From the NCBI GenBank assembly GCA_041178065.1, contig JBEGWB010000146.1:1-64000 (forward strand): 64,000 nucleotides of DNA. The letters are read 5' to 3'. How positions within the stretch are numbered: the first letter of the stretch is position 1; every line of letters begins with the position of its first letter. The position numbers and the translations under genes were made by a program. Of this stretch, positions 44,263-52,185 are shown piece by piece. This DNA comes from CAILUG01 sp041178065. GTDB lineage: Bacteria > Pseudomonadota > Gammaproteobacteria > Pseudomonadales > Pseudohongiellaceae. The notes beneath the pieces were generated by a model. That model had not been told where the DNA came from. It ran no database searches and was given only the letters and a program-made list of their open reading frames with translations.

Positions 44263-45840
44263 TCAGGCATGGAAATGTGAGGGACGCACGCCAAGCGCGA
44301 GCAGGGCCAGCAGGTAAGTCAGGCCGCCTGCGGCGCAGATGCCGAGCAGCACGCCAGCACGGGTCCAGTCAGCCCATGCGAGCCACTGCGCGAGATCCTG
44401 GCGGATGAACAGCAGCACGACCAGCATCGCAGCGCATGCCGTGACCACCTTGAAAATGAACATCCACAGGGCCTTGTCTGCCTTGAACAGGCCGCGCCTT
44501 ACCAGGCCGCGCAGCAACAACCCGGCATTGATGTTCCCGGCGAGCCCGGTCGCCAGCGCGATGCCGACATGCCCGAACGGCACAATGAATATGAGGTTCA
44601 ACACCATGTTGCTGACCATCGCGATGACTCCGTATTTCACCGGAGTGCGCGTGTCCTGGCGGGAAAAATAGGCCGACGCGAGAATCTTGATGGCCATGAA
44701 GGCAAGCAGGCCTATCGCGAAAGCCTGCAGGCTGTCCGCCACCGGCACGACCGTCTCAGGGCCGAACTTGCCGCGCTGGTACAGCGTTACGATCAGTGGC
44801 TGCGCAAGCGCGATCAGCGCGACGCTGGCGGGCAGGCCCAGCACCAGGATGCTGCGCAGGCCCCAGTCAAGCGTTGCGGAAAACCCGGTTTCGTCTCCCT
44901 GGTTCTGGATGCGGGACAGCGCGGGTAGCACCACTGTTGCTATCGCGATGCCAAAGATGCCGAGCGGCAGTTCAAGCAGACGGTCTGCATAATAGAGCCA
45001 GCTTACGGCGCTCGCGCCATCGATCCAGGTGGCGAGAACGGTATCGAGCATGAGGTTGATCTGCCCCACCGACACGCTGAACATCACCGGCACCATCAGC
45101 ATCAGCACCTTGCTGACGCCTTCATGGGGAGGTGTCAGGCGCGGACGCGGCAGCATTTTAAGGTGCGTCAGAAACGGTATCTGGAATAGCAACTGGATCC
45201 CGCCTGCAAGCAATACGCCCCAGGCGAGTGCAACCGCGGGCTCAGGAAACAGCGGTGCCATGAACAGCGCCGCGGCGATAAGTGTCAGGTTCAGCAGAAC
45301 CGGGGTCAGTGCCGGCACCGCGAACTTGCCGTAGCTATTGAGGATACCGCCGGCAAAGCCTGTCAGCGAGATCAGCAAGAGGTAGGGGAACGTGATCCGT
45401 AGCATCGACACCAGCAGCGCGAATTTTTCGGGCTCGTCGAGGTAGCCCGGTGCAAACACGGCGGACAGCACCGAAGCCCCGCCGATGCCGAGTAGCGTGA
45501 TAAGTGCCAGGGTCAGGCTGAGGGTTCCGCAGATACGATCGATGAACAGCTTGACCTCGTCCCTGCTGAATTTTTGCTTGTACTCCGATAGCACAGGCAC
45601 GAACGCCTGCGAAAAAGCTCCTTCGGCAAACAGGCGACGCAGGAAATTGGGGATTTTGAAGGCGACAAAGAACACATCGGCGGCTGGGCCGTCGCCAATC
45701 AGTGCTGCAATGACAATTTCGCGGACGAGGCCGAGGATGCGTGAAAGAAAGGTAGCGCCCGAGGTTATGACCGAAGAACGTAATAAACCCGAATGCCGGG
45801 CGGGACTTTCGGAGGGGGGAGACGCCGGGGTAACCTGCAT
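44263..45840 (-). CDS. murJ: Lipid II flippase MurJ
   Basis: 525 aa with about fourteen hydrophobic segments. Family signatures: SGATFLSRILGLVREIVIA at the N-terminus, FFVAFKIPNFLRRLFAEGAFSQAFVPV, and AYFSRQDTRTPVK with the central charged residues. MurJ flips lipid II across the inner membrane for peptidoglycan synthesis. Divergent from rpsT, and 54 bp upstream of ribF on the same strand. Confidence 0.96.
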   Translation of the reverse strand: MQVTPASPPSESPARHSGLLRSSVITSGATFLSRILGLVREIVIAALIGDGPAADVFFVAFKIPNFLRRLFAEGAFSQAFVPVLSEYKQKFSRDEVKLFIDRICGTLSLTLALITLLGIGGASVLSAVFAPGYLDEPEKFALLVSMLRITFPYLLLISLTGFAGGILNSYGKFAVPALTPVLLNLTLIAAALFMAPLFPEPAVALAWGVLLAGGIQLLFQIPFLTHLKMLPRPRLTPPHEGVSKVLMLMVPVMFSVSVGQINLMLDTVLATWIDGASAVSWLYYADRLLELPLGIFGIAIATVVLPALSRIQNQGDETGFSATLDWGLRSILVLGLPASVALIALAQPLIVTLYQRGKFGPETVVPVADSLQAFAIGLLAFMAIKILASAYFSRQDTRTPVKYGVIAMVSNMVLNLIFIVPFGHVGIALATGLAGNINAGLLLRGLVRRGLFKADKALWMFIFKVVTACAAMLVVLLFIRQDLAQWLAWADWTRAGVLLGICAAGGLTYLLALLALGVRPSHFHA

Positions 45841-46178
45841 GGATTGGGGTCGCCGCTAAAAGGGGCGTATGGTATCCGCCTTCGCCCCGGAGGGGCTACG
45901 GCGCGACGGGTCCGCACCGGGGATTTCTGAGCAGATTCAGCCATTACCGCCGAAATAAGCTGCGCAGGATGGACTGGCTCCCCGCGACCAGCCCCAATCG
46001 GAACCCGGTCAGCAGCGCAAATCCGGGCGGGCGCGCCACCCCGTAGCCCTTCAGGCGCAGGCGGGTTGACTTTGCGAACCCGAAAATGCATAGTGCGCCC
46101 CTTTTTCGGGGTCGCTCAGGGGCTCCGGATACAGAAACCCAATACCCGCGACTACAGCAGAGAATTCAGGAGTTTACC
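45841..46178. other. Divergent murJ / rpsT intergenic region
   Basis: 338 bases without a convincing gene. It holds the rpsT promoter (46066-46094) and a 10-bp inverted pair AAAAGGGGCG (45858-45867) / CGCCCCTTTT (46096-46105), one copy near each gene. Several CG-rich runs around 45890-45940 repeat the word GGGGC. Confidence 0.6.
46066..46094 (+). promoter_or_regulatory. rpsT promoter
   Basis: TTGACT at 46066-46071, 17-base spacer, CATAGT at 46089-46094. Predicted start near 46101, giving a leader of about 78 nt that begins with CCCCTTTTTCGGGG, a short hairpin. Confidence 0.6.
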
Positions 46179-46448
46179 TTGGCAAATACTGCACAGGCCC
46201 GCAAACGCGCCAAACAGGCTGAAAACCGCCGCCGTCACAACGCCAGCTTCCGCTCGATGGTCCGCACCTACATCAAGAAAGTAGTGGCTGCGATCGAGAC
46301 GAAGGATCACGGCAAGGCTACCACCGCCTATAACGAGGCAGTGCCGGTACTCGACCGCATGGCCGACAAAGGCATCATCCATCGCAACAAGGCTGCCCGC
46401 CACAAGAGCCGCCTGAACGACGCAATCAAGGCTCTCAAAGCCGCCTGA
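46179..46448 (+). CDS. rpsT: 30S ribosomal protein S20
   Basis: 89 aa. Starts with TTG at 46179: AGGAG lies six bases ahead, and ANTAQARKRAKQAENRR follows immediately, as in S20 of other bacteria. No ATG is available nearby. E. coli rpsT also starts with UUG, which is tied to its translational autoregulation, so the same control may work here. Binds 16S rRNA early in small-subunit assembly. Confidence 0.97.
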   Translation: MANTAQARKRAKQAENRRRHNASFRSMVRTYIKKVVAAIETKDHGKATTAYNEAVPVLDRMADKGIIHRNKAARHKSRLNDAIKALKAA

Positions 46449-46460
46449 TACTTTCAGGCA

Positions 46461-46490
46461 TAAAAAAACCGGCAAATGCCGGTTTTTTTT
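46461..46490. terminator. Bidirectional terminator between rpsT and proB
   Basis: A7, then CCGGC, loop AAAT, GCCGG, then T8. Works for rpsT on plus and for the convergent proB on minus. Confidence 0.92.
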
Positions 46491-46515
46491 CGTCCGCAGA
46501 AACTGGCCCGCCCAT

Positions 46516-47637
46516 CTACAGCAGGGCAAGGTTGTCACGATGGATCATTTCCGGCTCGCCGTCGTAGCCCAGAATGGCGACAATCTGCTCACTGGACTTG
46601 CCCAGCAGTTTTACCGCCTCCTCCATGTCGTAATTGACGAGGCCATGCGCAATGGTCTGTCCCTGCTCGTCCTTGCAGGCCACCATATCGCCGCGCTTGA
46701 AAGCGCCAGTAGCCCCTTTGATGCCGACGGGCAACAGGCTCTTTCCGGCACTTTTGACCACCTTCACCGCGCCCGCATCGAGTGTGAGCGCGCCGCGCAC
46801 CTGCAGATGGCTCGCGAGCCACTGCTTGCGGGCAGCCAGCGGTTGTTTGTCGGCCAACAGCAATGTGCCGAGTGGCTCACCTGCCTGCAGTGCGGTAAGC
46901 ACGTCGGGGCTGCTGCCATGCACGATGCAGGTCGTGGTGCCTGAACGCGAGGCCAGCCGCGCCGCCTTGATCTTGGTTTGCATGCCGCCCTTGCCGAGCG
47001 CGCCGCTACCGCCTGCGACTGCCATCAGCATTTCATCGTGACTGCTGGCCTCGTGGATGAGCTTTGCCTCGGCATTGCTGCGCGGATCGGCATCGAACAC
47101 GCCCTGCTGGTCGGTAAGAATAACCAGTACGTCGGCGTTGATCAGGTTGGCGACAAGGCCGGCGAGCGTATCGTTGTCGCCAAAACAGATTTCGTCAGTA
47201 ACGACGGTATCGTTTTCATTGATGACGGGAATGACCTTCATGTCGAGCAGGGTACGCAGCGTACTGCGTGCGTTGAGGTAACGCTTGCGGTTCGACAGAT
47301 CATCGTGGGTCAGCAGGATTTGGGCAGTGTGCTTGCCGAACTTCTTGAACTGCGATTCGTAGGCCTGGATCAATCCCATCTGGCCGACTGCCGCGGCAGC
47401 TTGCTGCTCATGTATGGCGGTGGGCCGGCCCGGCAAGCCAAGGCGACTGACACCTTCCGCGACAGCTCCTGACGACACGAGCACCACGTCGAGCCCCTTG
47501 TCCTGCAGCTCGCAGATCTGCTTGCTCCAGCGCCCAATGCTATCGAGATTCAAACCTTTGCCGTTATCGGTCAGCAGTGCGCTGCCGATCTTGATGACCC
47601 AGGTTCTGCCTTTTTTGAGGAGTTCTCTATTGCTCAT
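46516..47637 (-). CDS. proB: Glutamate 5-kinase
   Basis: 373 aa. Amino-acid-kinase domain with WVIKIGSALLT at the start, LVSSGAVAEG, the NENDTVVTDEICFGDNDTLA loop and GGMQTKIKAA; C-terminal PUA domain from about residue 275 (RGALTLDAGAVKVV). Phosphorylates glutamate in the first step of proline synthesis and is feedback-inhibited by proline in this family. 23 bp after obg, same strand. Confidence 0.96.
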   Translation of the reverse strand: MSNRELLKKGRTWVIKIGSALLTDNGKGLNLDSIGRWSKQICELQDKGLDVVLVSSGAVAEGVSRLGLPGRPTAIHEQQAAAAVGQMGLIQAYESQFKKFGKHTAQILLTHDDLSNRKRYLNARSTLRTLLDMKVIPVINENDTVVTDEICFGDNDTLAGLVANLINADVLVILTDQQGVFDADPRSNAEAKLIHEASSHDEMLMAVAGGSGALGKGGMQTKIKAARLASRSGTTTCIVHGSSPDVLTALQAGEPLGTLLLADKQPLAARKQWLASHLQVRGALTLDAGAVKVVKSAGKSLLPVGIKGATGAFKRGDMVACKDEQGQTIAHGLVNYDMEEAVKLLGKSSEQIVAILGYDGEPEMIHRDNLALL

Positions 47638-47660
47638 GCCTGACCTGACAGGAATCGCGT

Positions 47661-48857
47661 TCAGCGCGCGTATTCCAGCTCCACGTCGTGATCGTCGTCA
47701 TCGTCGTCGTCATTCGAACTGCCATCACCCTTGCGGCGTTCGCGCCACAGCGTCTTCGCGTGCTCGATGCTCTGGCGGATTTCGTATTCCATCTGTTCCT
47801 GCAGCCGCAACTCTTCGTGCTGCCAGTCTTCATCTTCGCGCGACAGGCGATTCTTTTCGGCGACTGTTTCCATCAAGGCTTCGCATAATTCGCGGGTGCC
47901 TTCGCGCTGGACGGCCGAGATCGCGAACAACTTGCCCTCCCAGTGCAGTACTTCGCGCATATGCTCGATCATGTCGTCACGTGCCTCGGGCGGCAGCAAG
48001 TCCATCTTGTTCAGCACGAGCCAGCGTTCGCGTCCGGCGAGCACGGGCGAGAAACGTTCGAGTTCGCCGATGATAATGCCGGCGGCGTCGGCCGGATCGC
48101 CACCTTCCGGCGGGGCGACATCGACCAGGTGCAGCAACACACGTGTACGGGCCAGATGCTTAAGGAAGCGGATGCCGAGGCCAGCGCCTTCTGAAGCACC
48201 TTCGATGAGCCCCGGAATGTCCGCCATGACGAAGCTGGCCTCGTCACCTATGCGCACGACGCCGAGGTTGGGCACGAGCGTGGTGAATGGGTAATCGGCA
48301 ACCTTGGGCCGCGCGGAGGATACAGCGGCGATCAGCGAGGACTTGCCGGCGTTTGGCAAACCCAGCAGGCCGACGTCGGCCACGACTTTCAGCTGCAACT
48401 GCAAGCGGCGGCTTTCACCGGGCTTGCCGAGCGTGGTCTTGTGCGGGCTGCGATTGGTGCTGGATTTGAAGACTGCATTGCCGAGTCCATGCTTGCCGCC
48501 CTGGGCGACGAGCAGGCGCTGGCCGGGTGTCACGAGGTCGCCAAGCAGTTCCTGGGTGTCGGCCTCGTAGACGCTGGTGCCGACGGGAACGCGCACAATC
48601 AGATCCTCGCCGGATGCGCCCGTAGAGTTGGCATTGCCACCCTTTGTCCCGTCCTGGGCGCGATACCGCGGCTGGTAGCGGAAATCGACAAGCGTGTTGA
48701 GACTGTTATCAGCGACGAGGTAAAGACTGCCGCCATAACCGCCGTTGCCGCCGTCGGGGCCACCACGTTCGATGAACTTTGCGCGGTAAAAGCTCATGCA
48801 GCCGTTGCCGCCCTTGCCAGCCTCCACAAAAATTTCTGCTTCATCGACGAATTTCAT
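47661..48857 (-). CDS. obgE: GTPase Obg/CgtA
   Basis: 398 aa. The glycine-rich Obg fold occupies residues 1-158 (EAGKGGNGCMSFYRAKFIERGGPDGGNGG), then the G domain with GLPNAGKSSL, DIPGLIEGASEGAGLG and NKMDLL. The C-terminus has an acidic run of seven aspartates, as in proteobacterial Obg. It assists 50S assembly and links it to the stringent response. Separated from rpmA by a terminator. Confidence 0.96.
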   Translation of the reverse strand: MKFVDEAEIFVEAGKGGNGCMSFYRAKFIERGGPDGGNGGYGGSLYLVADNSLNTLVDFRYQPRYRAQDGTKGGNANSTGASGEDLIVRVPVGTSVYEADTQELLGDLVTPGQRLLVAQGGKHGLGNAVFKSSTNRSPHKTTLGKPGESRRLQLQLKVVADVGLLGLPNAGKSSLIAAVSSARPKVADYPFTTLVPNLGVVRIGDEASFVMADIPGLIEGASEGAGLGIRFLKHLARTRVLLHLVDVAPPEGGDPADAAGIIIGELERFSPVLAGRERWLVLNKMDLLPPEARDDMIEHMREVLHWEGKLFAISAVQREGTRELCEALMETVAEKNRLSREDEDWQHEELRLQEQMEYEIRQSIEHAKTLWRERRKGDGSSNDDDDDDDHDVELEYAR

Positions 48858-49051
48858 CGCGTGCCTGGAATGTTAAATAGGATAGCGACAAGCCTGCGAA
48901 GCGCCTGCGGCGCTCGAAGCAACTGCGCCTGGTTTACGCCAATATCTGGATGCAAAGCAGGCAGGCCCTGGAAAGCCCATCAAGCACCGGCGGCGCTCGG
49001 AGCCACATGGCCTGCGCGCATGGCCAGTCAGGAGCGCCACTGCCAGTTCAT

Positions 49052-49084
49052 AAAAAAAAGCCCTGTTGAAACAGGGCTCTTTTT
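49052..49084 (-). terminator. Terminator of rplU-rpmA
   Basis: Stem AGCCCTGT / ACAGGGCT (49059-49066 with 49071-49078), loop TGAA. On the minus strand it is followed by a run of eight T residues. The flank on the other side also has T5, so it may act both ways. Confidence 0.88.
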
Positions 49085-49104
49085 AAAACGGTGTCTGAAC
49101 GTAA

Positions 49105-49377
49105 TCAGGCGTTAGCCGCTTCCGCGACTTCGATGCTTACGTAGGTACGATTTGCTGCGCCTTTGACCTGGAAGGTCACGCGGCCAGTGGCCTTCGCGAA
49201 CAAGGTGTGGTCCTTGCCCATGCCGACGTTCGTGCCTGCATGGAAACGGGTGCCACGCTGACGAACGAGGATGTTGCCAGCCAGCACTTCCTGACCGCCA
49301 AAGCGTTTCACACCGAGACGTTTCGAATGGGAATCGCGGCCGTTACTTGTACTACCACCTGCTTTCTTGTGAGCCAT
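49105..49377 (-). CDS. rpmA: 50S ribosomal protein L27
   Basis: 90 aa, beginning MAHKKAGGSTSNGRDSHSKR, the L27 N-terminus without the cleaved extension of Firmicutes; GTRFHAGTNVGMGKDHTLFA follows. AGGAG is positioned six bases before the ATG. The N-terminal tail reaches the peptidyl-transferase centre. Downstream of rplU by 44 bp. Confidence 0.97.
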   Translation of the reverse strand: MAHKKAGGSTSNGRDSHSKRLGVKRFGGQEVLAGNILVRQRGTRFHAGTNVGMGKDHTLFAKATGRVTFQVKGAANRTYVSIEVAEAANA

Positions 49378-49421
49378 GTTCTACTCCTGCTGATTCGCTC
49401 TGTAAGTTTTCCGGGGAAAAC

Positions 49422-49733
49422 TCAGGCACTGATACCGGTGATTTTGACTTCAGTGAACCACTGTCTGTGGCCCTGCTGCTTGCGATAATGCTTACGGCGC
49501 TTGAACTTGATGATTTTCACCTTGTCTGCGCGACCATGGGACAGAACTTCCGCAGTCACCTTGCCGGAGGCGACGTAGGGTGCGCCAATTTGAACGTCTG
49601 CGCCCTGACCGACCATCAATACCTGGTCGAAATTGATCGTATCGCCGGTGCCGGCGTCGAGCAGTTCCAGTTTCAGGATTTCGCCTTCGGTCACGCGGTG
49701 TTGTTTGCCGCCACTTACGATTACTGCGTACAT
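49422..49733 (-). CDS. rplU: 50S ribosomal protein L21
   Basis: 103 aa from the ATG at 49733 (MYAVIVSGGKQHRVTEGEIL); an in-frame upstream start at 49751 would add six unconserved residues. KFKRRKHYRKQQGHRQWFTEVKI at the C-terminus is the L21 signature, binding 23S rRNA. First gene of rplU-rpmA. Confidence 0.96.
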   Translation of the reverse strand: MYAVIVSGGKQHRVTEGEILKLELLDAGTGDTINFDQVLMVGQGADVQIGAPYVASGKVTAEVLSHGRADKVKIIKFKRRKHYRKQQGHRQWFTEVKITGISA

Positions 49734-50113
49734 ATATGCTCCAGAGGCCATCGCGCTTGATTAAACAGGGGCGCTGGGCCAGAACTACCCTTTCTGTTTG
49801 ATACTGCTGTGTTTGTACTGCTGATTCTGCGGACCCTGCCTGTCGGGCACACCTACTCGCTGGTAGGGGGTCTTGAAGGGCGGCCATTGTACGGAAAGCC
49901 CCAAGGTGGCGCAAGCCGCGGAAAAGCCCCTTTCTTTTGGCCGCGAAGCGGCATTTTCGGTAGCTCGGGGCGGGCATCGCGTGCCACGAAACAGAGCTGC
50001 AGTCGCTTGTCCTTTCATTGAACTGGCAGGTCTATGTTAGTAGCATGCGGCCGCGCCGGTCTCCCCGGACCAGACCCCCGAACTCCCTCTTACGGCCGGA
50101 ACAGAATCCAGAC
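49734..50113. other. Divergent rplU / ispB intergenic region
   Basis: 380 bases, no gene seen. Contains the rplU promoter and its leader of roughly 145 nt. The ispB side has an in-frame extension back to 50018, but its residues are not conserved and no ribosome binding site precedes it. Confidence 0.55.
49886..49914 (-). promoter_or_regulatory. rplU-rpmA promoter
   Basis: On the minus strand TTGCGC (49914-49909), 17-base spacer, TACAAT (49891-49886). The transcript would start near 49879, leaving a leader of about 145 nt before rplU, long enough for a ribosomal-protein autoregulatory structure. Confidence 0.6.
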
Positions 50114-51079
50114 ATGGTCAAGCACATCCATCAGGTGGTGGCCGAGGATTTCGCTGCCCTCAACAACAAGGTCATCTCGCAGCTGCATTCCGAGGTGCCG
50201 CTAATCGAAAGCATTGGACACTACATCATTGAAGCCGGTGGTAAACGCATGCGGCCGGTGCTTGTTTTGCTCTCCGCGCGAGCCCTGGGTTACGCAGGCA
50301 CACAGCACGTCGACCTGGCCACCGTGATCGAGTTCCTGCATACGGCCACGCTGTTACATGATGACGTCGTGGACATGTCGTTGATGCGCCGCGGCCGCCC
50401 TACGGCGAACGTCACATGGGGCAACCCATCCAGTGTGCTCGTCGGCGACTTTATTTATTCGCGCGCGTTCCAGCTGCTGGTGCAGATCGGCGACATGCAC
50501 ATCATGGATGTTATGGCTTCAACGACCAATCGTATTTCCGAAGGTGAAGTGCTGCAGCTCGTGCATCAGCACAATCCGGAGACGACGGAAGCCGCCTACC
50601 TCGAGGTCATCCGCAACAAGACTGCGATCCTGTTCGCTGCCGCATGCAGCAGCGCAGCGATCCTCGCCGACGCGCCGGCCGCGGTGGAACAGCAACTACA
50701 CACCTTCGGCCTCGAAGTCGGCATGGCCTTTCAGCTGATAGACGATGTACTCGACTATATGGGCGACTCGGCTGAACTCGGCAAGAATGTCGGCGACGAT
50801 CTCGCCGAAGGCAAACCCACGCTGCCACTGATCCATGCGATGCAACATGGCACACCCGCCGAAAAAGAACTGATCGTCAATGCGATCCGCGACGGTGGAC
50901 TCGACCGGCTGCAGGACATCATCGCCATCGTGCGGCATTCCGGCGCGCTCGACTACACCCGCAAGGCGGCGGAACACCGCATCGCTACTGCTTTGAAAAA
51001 TCTGGCCGCCCTGCCGGACAATCAGTATCGTGCAGGACTGGAACAGGTCGCCGAAGCCGCGCTGCATCGCAGCAGCTGA
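50114..51079 (+). CDS. ispB: Octaprenyl diphosphate synthase
   Basis: 321 aa from the ATG at 50114, close to the 323 aa of the E. coli enzyme. First aspartate-rich motif LLHDDVVD and second FQLIDDVLDY, plus GGKRMRPVLVLLSA, identify a trans-long-chain polyprenyl synthase. It makes the side chain of ubiquinone (chain length not readable with certainty). Located divergent from rplU-rpmA, the common gammaproteobacterial order. Confidence 0.95.
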   Translation: MVKHIHQVVAEDFAALNNKVISQLHSEVPLIESIGHYIIEAGGKRMRPVLVLLSARALGYAGTQHVDLATVIEFLHTATLLHDDVVDMSLMRRGRPTANVTWGNPSSVLVGDFIYSRAFQLLVQIGDMHIMDVMASTTNRISEGEVLQLVHQHNPETTEAAYLEVIRNKTAILFAAACSSAAILADAPAAVEQQLHTFGLEVGMAFQLIDDVLDYMGDSAELGKNVGDDLAEGKPTLPLIHAMQHGTPAEKELIVNAIRDGGLDRLQDIIAIVRHSGALDYTRKAAEHRIATALKNLAALPDNQYRAGLEQVAEAALHRSS

Positions 51080-51152
51080 GCGCAGACCAGGTCCGGTTTT
51101 TCCAGCGGGCACCTGCCCGGGAATGAGATCTTCGATGTCGAGGGAAGCAACC

Positions 51153-52118
51153 ATGCGCAAGAAGTTAATGATCGCAATTCCCGCACTCCTGCTTGTCGTC
51201 GCAGGCGTCGGTGGTGGCGTACTTTGGTACGTGAACGGCGCCGCGCAGGCTGCCGTCGACAGGCATATAGCAAACCTGATCGAGGAAAATGCTTACCAGG
51301 AGATTGAGTACGAAACCCTCGACGTGCACCCGAACGGCGACATCACGATGACGAATCTCCACATCGTGCAGGAGCCCTTCGAATACACGCTGAACGACAT
51401 CCGGCTCAGTAACTTCGACTTCAACAGCGAGTTTCCGCGGACACTGGACGTCGCCATCCGCGGCCTCGAACTCGCGGATATCGATCCAGCCAGCGCTGAC
51501 CCGCAACTCGCCGCTCTCGCCACGCTGCTCGACAACATGAACATGAGCGGCGCCATTCCGCTGGAACTGGATTACCGCCACACCTATGATCCCGACAATG
51601 CGCATCAGATGGAGCAAAACGTGCGTTTGTACTTTCCGGACTCGTTCACGCTCGACGCAGACAACGTAACGCGCGGCCTGCCACCGTCAACCTATGCGCT
51701 GATGAGCGAGATCGACCAACAGGATCCGGCCCAGGCCCAGGCGCAAGTCATGGCCCTGCTGGCCGAGGTCGAAGTGCCGTCGCTGCGCCTGAGCCTGCAG
51801 GATCAGGGCTTTCTCGAGGGACTGCTGGCGTCCGCTGCCGCCAACAACGGCGTGTCACCCGCGGATATGCGCAACCTGCTGGTCTCACAGACACGCAATG
51901 CCTACCTGTTCCTTCCGCAGAACGCTCAGGACATTGGCATGACTATCGGCGCGGAGGTGGCGGAGTTCATCGAGGGTGGCAAGACGATAACGGTTACGCT
52001 CGCGCCCGAGTACGGCGGCAAGCTGCAGCAGTTGCAGCAGGAAGTCATGGGAGCCGTCTTCACCGGCAACTTCGCGCAGGTCATCGAGCTGCTGCATCTC
52101 GACGTCGTTACTGACTGA
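51153..52118 (+). CDS. Hypothetical inner-membrane-anchored periplasmic protein
   Basis: 321 aa from the ATG at 51153, behind GAGGGAAG. N-terminal basic residues and one helix (LMIAIPALLLVVAGVGGGVLWY), uncleaved in appearance, then a soluble part: YETLDVHPNGDITMTNLHIVQ, repeated LSNFDF/GLELADID phrases like an AsmA or DUF945 repeat, and a long acidic Gln/Ala-rich middle. I recognise no family with certainty. 73 bp after ispB, so possibly co-transcribed. Confidence 0.7.
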   Translation: MRKKLMIAIPALLLVVAGVGGGVLWYVNGAAQAAVDRHIANLIEENAYQEIEYETLDVHPNGDITMTNLHIVQEPFEYTLNDIRLSNFDFNSEFPRTLDVAIRGLELADIDPASADPQLAALATLLDNMNMSGAIPLELDYRHTYDPDNAHQMEQNVRLYFPDSFTLDADNVTRGLPPSTYALMSEIDQQDPAQAQAQVMALLAEVEVPSLRLSLQDQGFLEGLLASAAANNGVSPADMRNLLVSQTRNAYLFLPQNAQDIGMTIGAEVAEFIEGGKTITVTLAPEYGGKLQQLQQEVMGAVFTGNFAQVIELLHLDVVTD

Positions 52119-52161
52119 GCTGGCTGCGCTGGGCGCCGGCTGACTCAGCCGCGCTTGTTCC

Positions 52162-52185
52162 GAGGCCCCAGGCGCAGGGGGCCTC
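52162..52185. terminator. Hairpin between convergent genes (weak)
   Basis: GAGGCCCC (52162-52169) pairs with GGGGCCTC (52178-52185), 8-base loop, no T tract; it reaches into the stop codon of the minus-strand PepSY gene. Could end the plus-strand transcript inefficiently. Confidence 0.35.

Noticed and set aside
50018..50113. Upstream extension of ispB
   Set aside because: Pro/Arg-rich residues unlike IspB N-termini; the ATG at 50114 gives the normal length.
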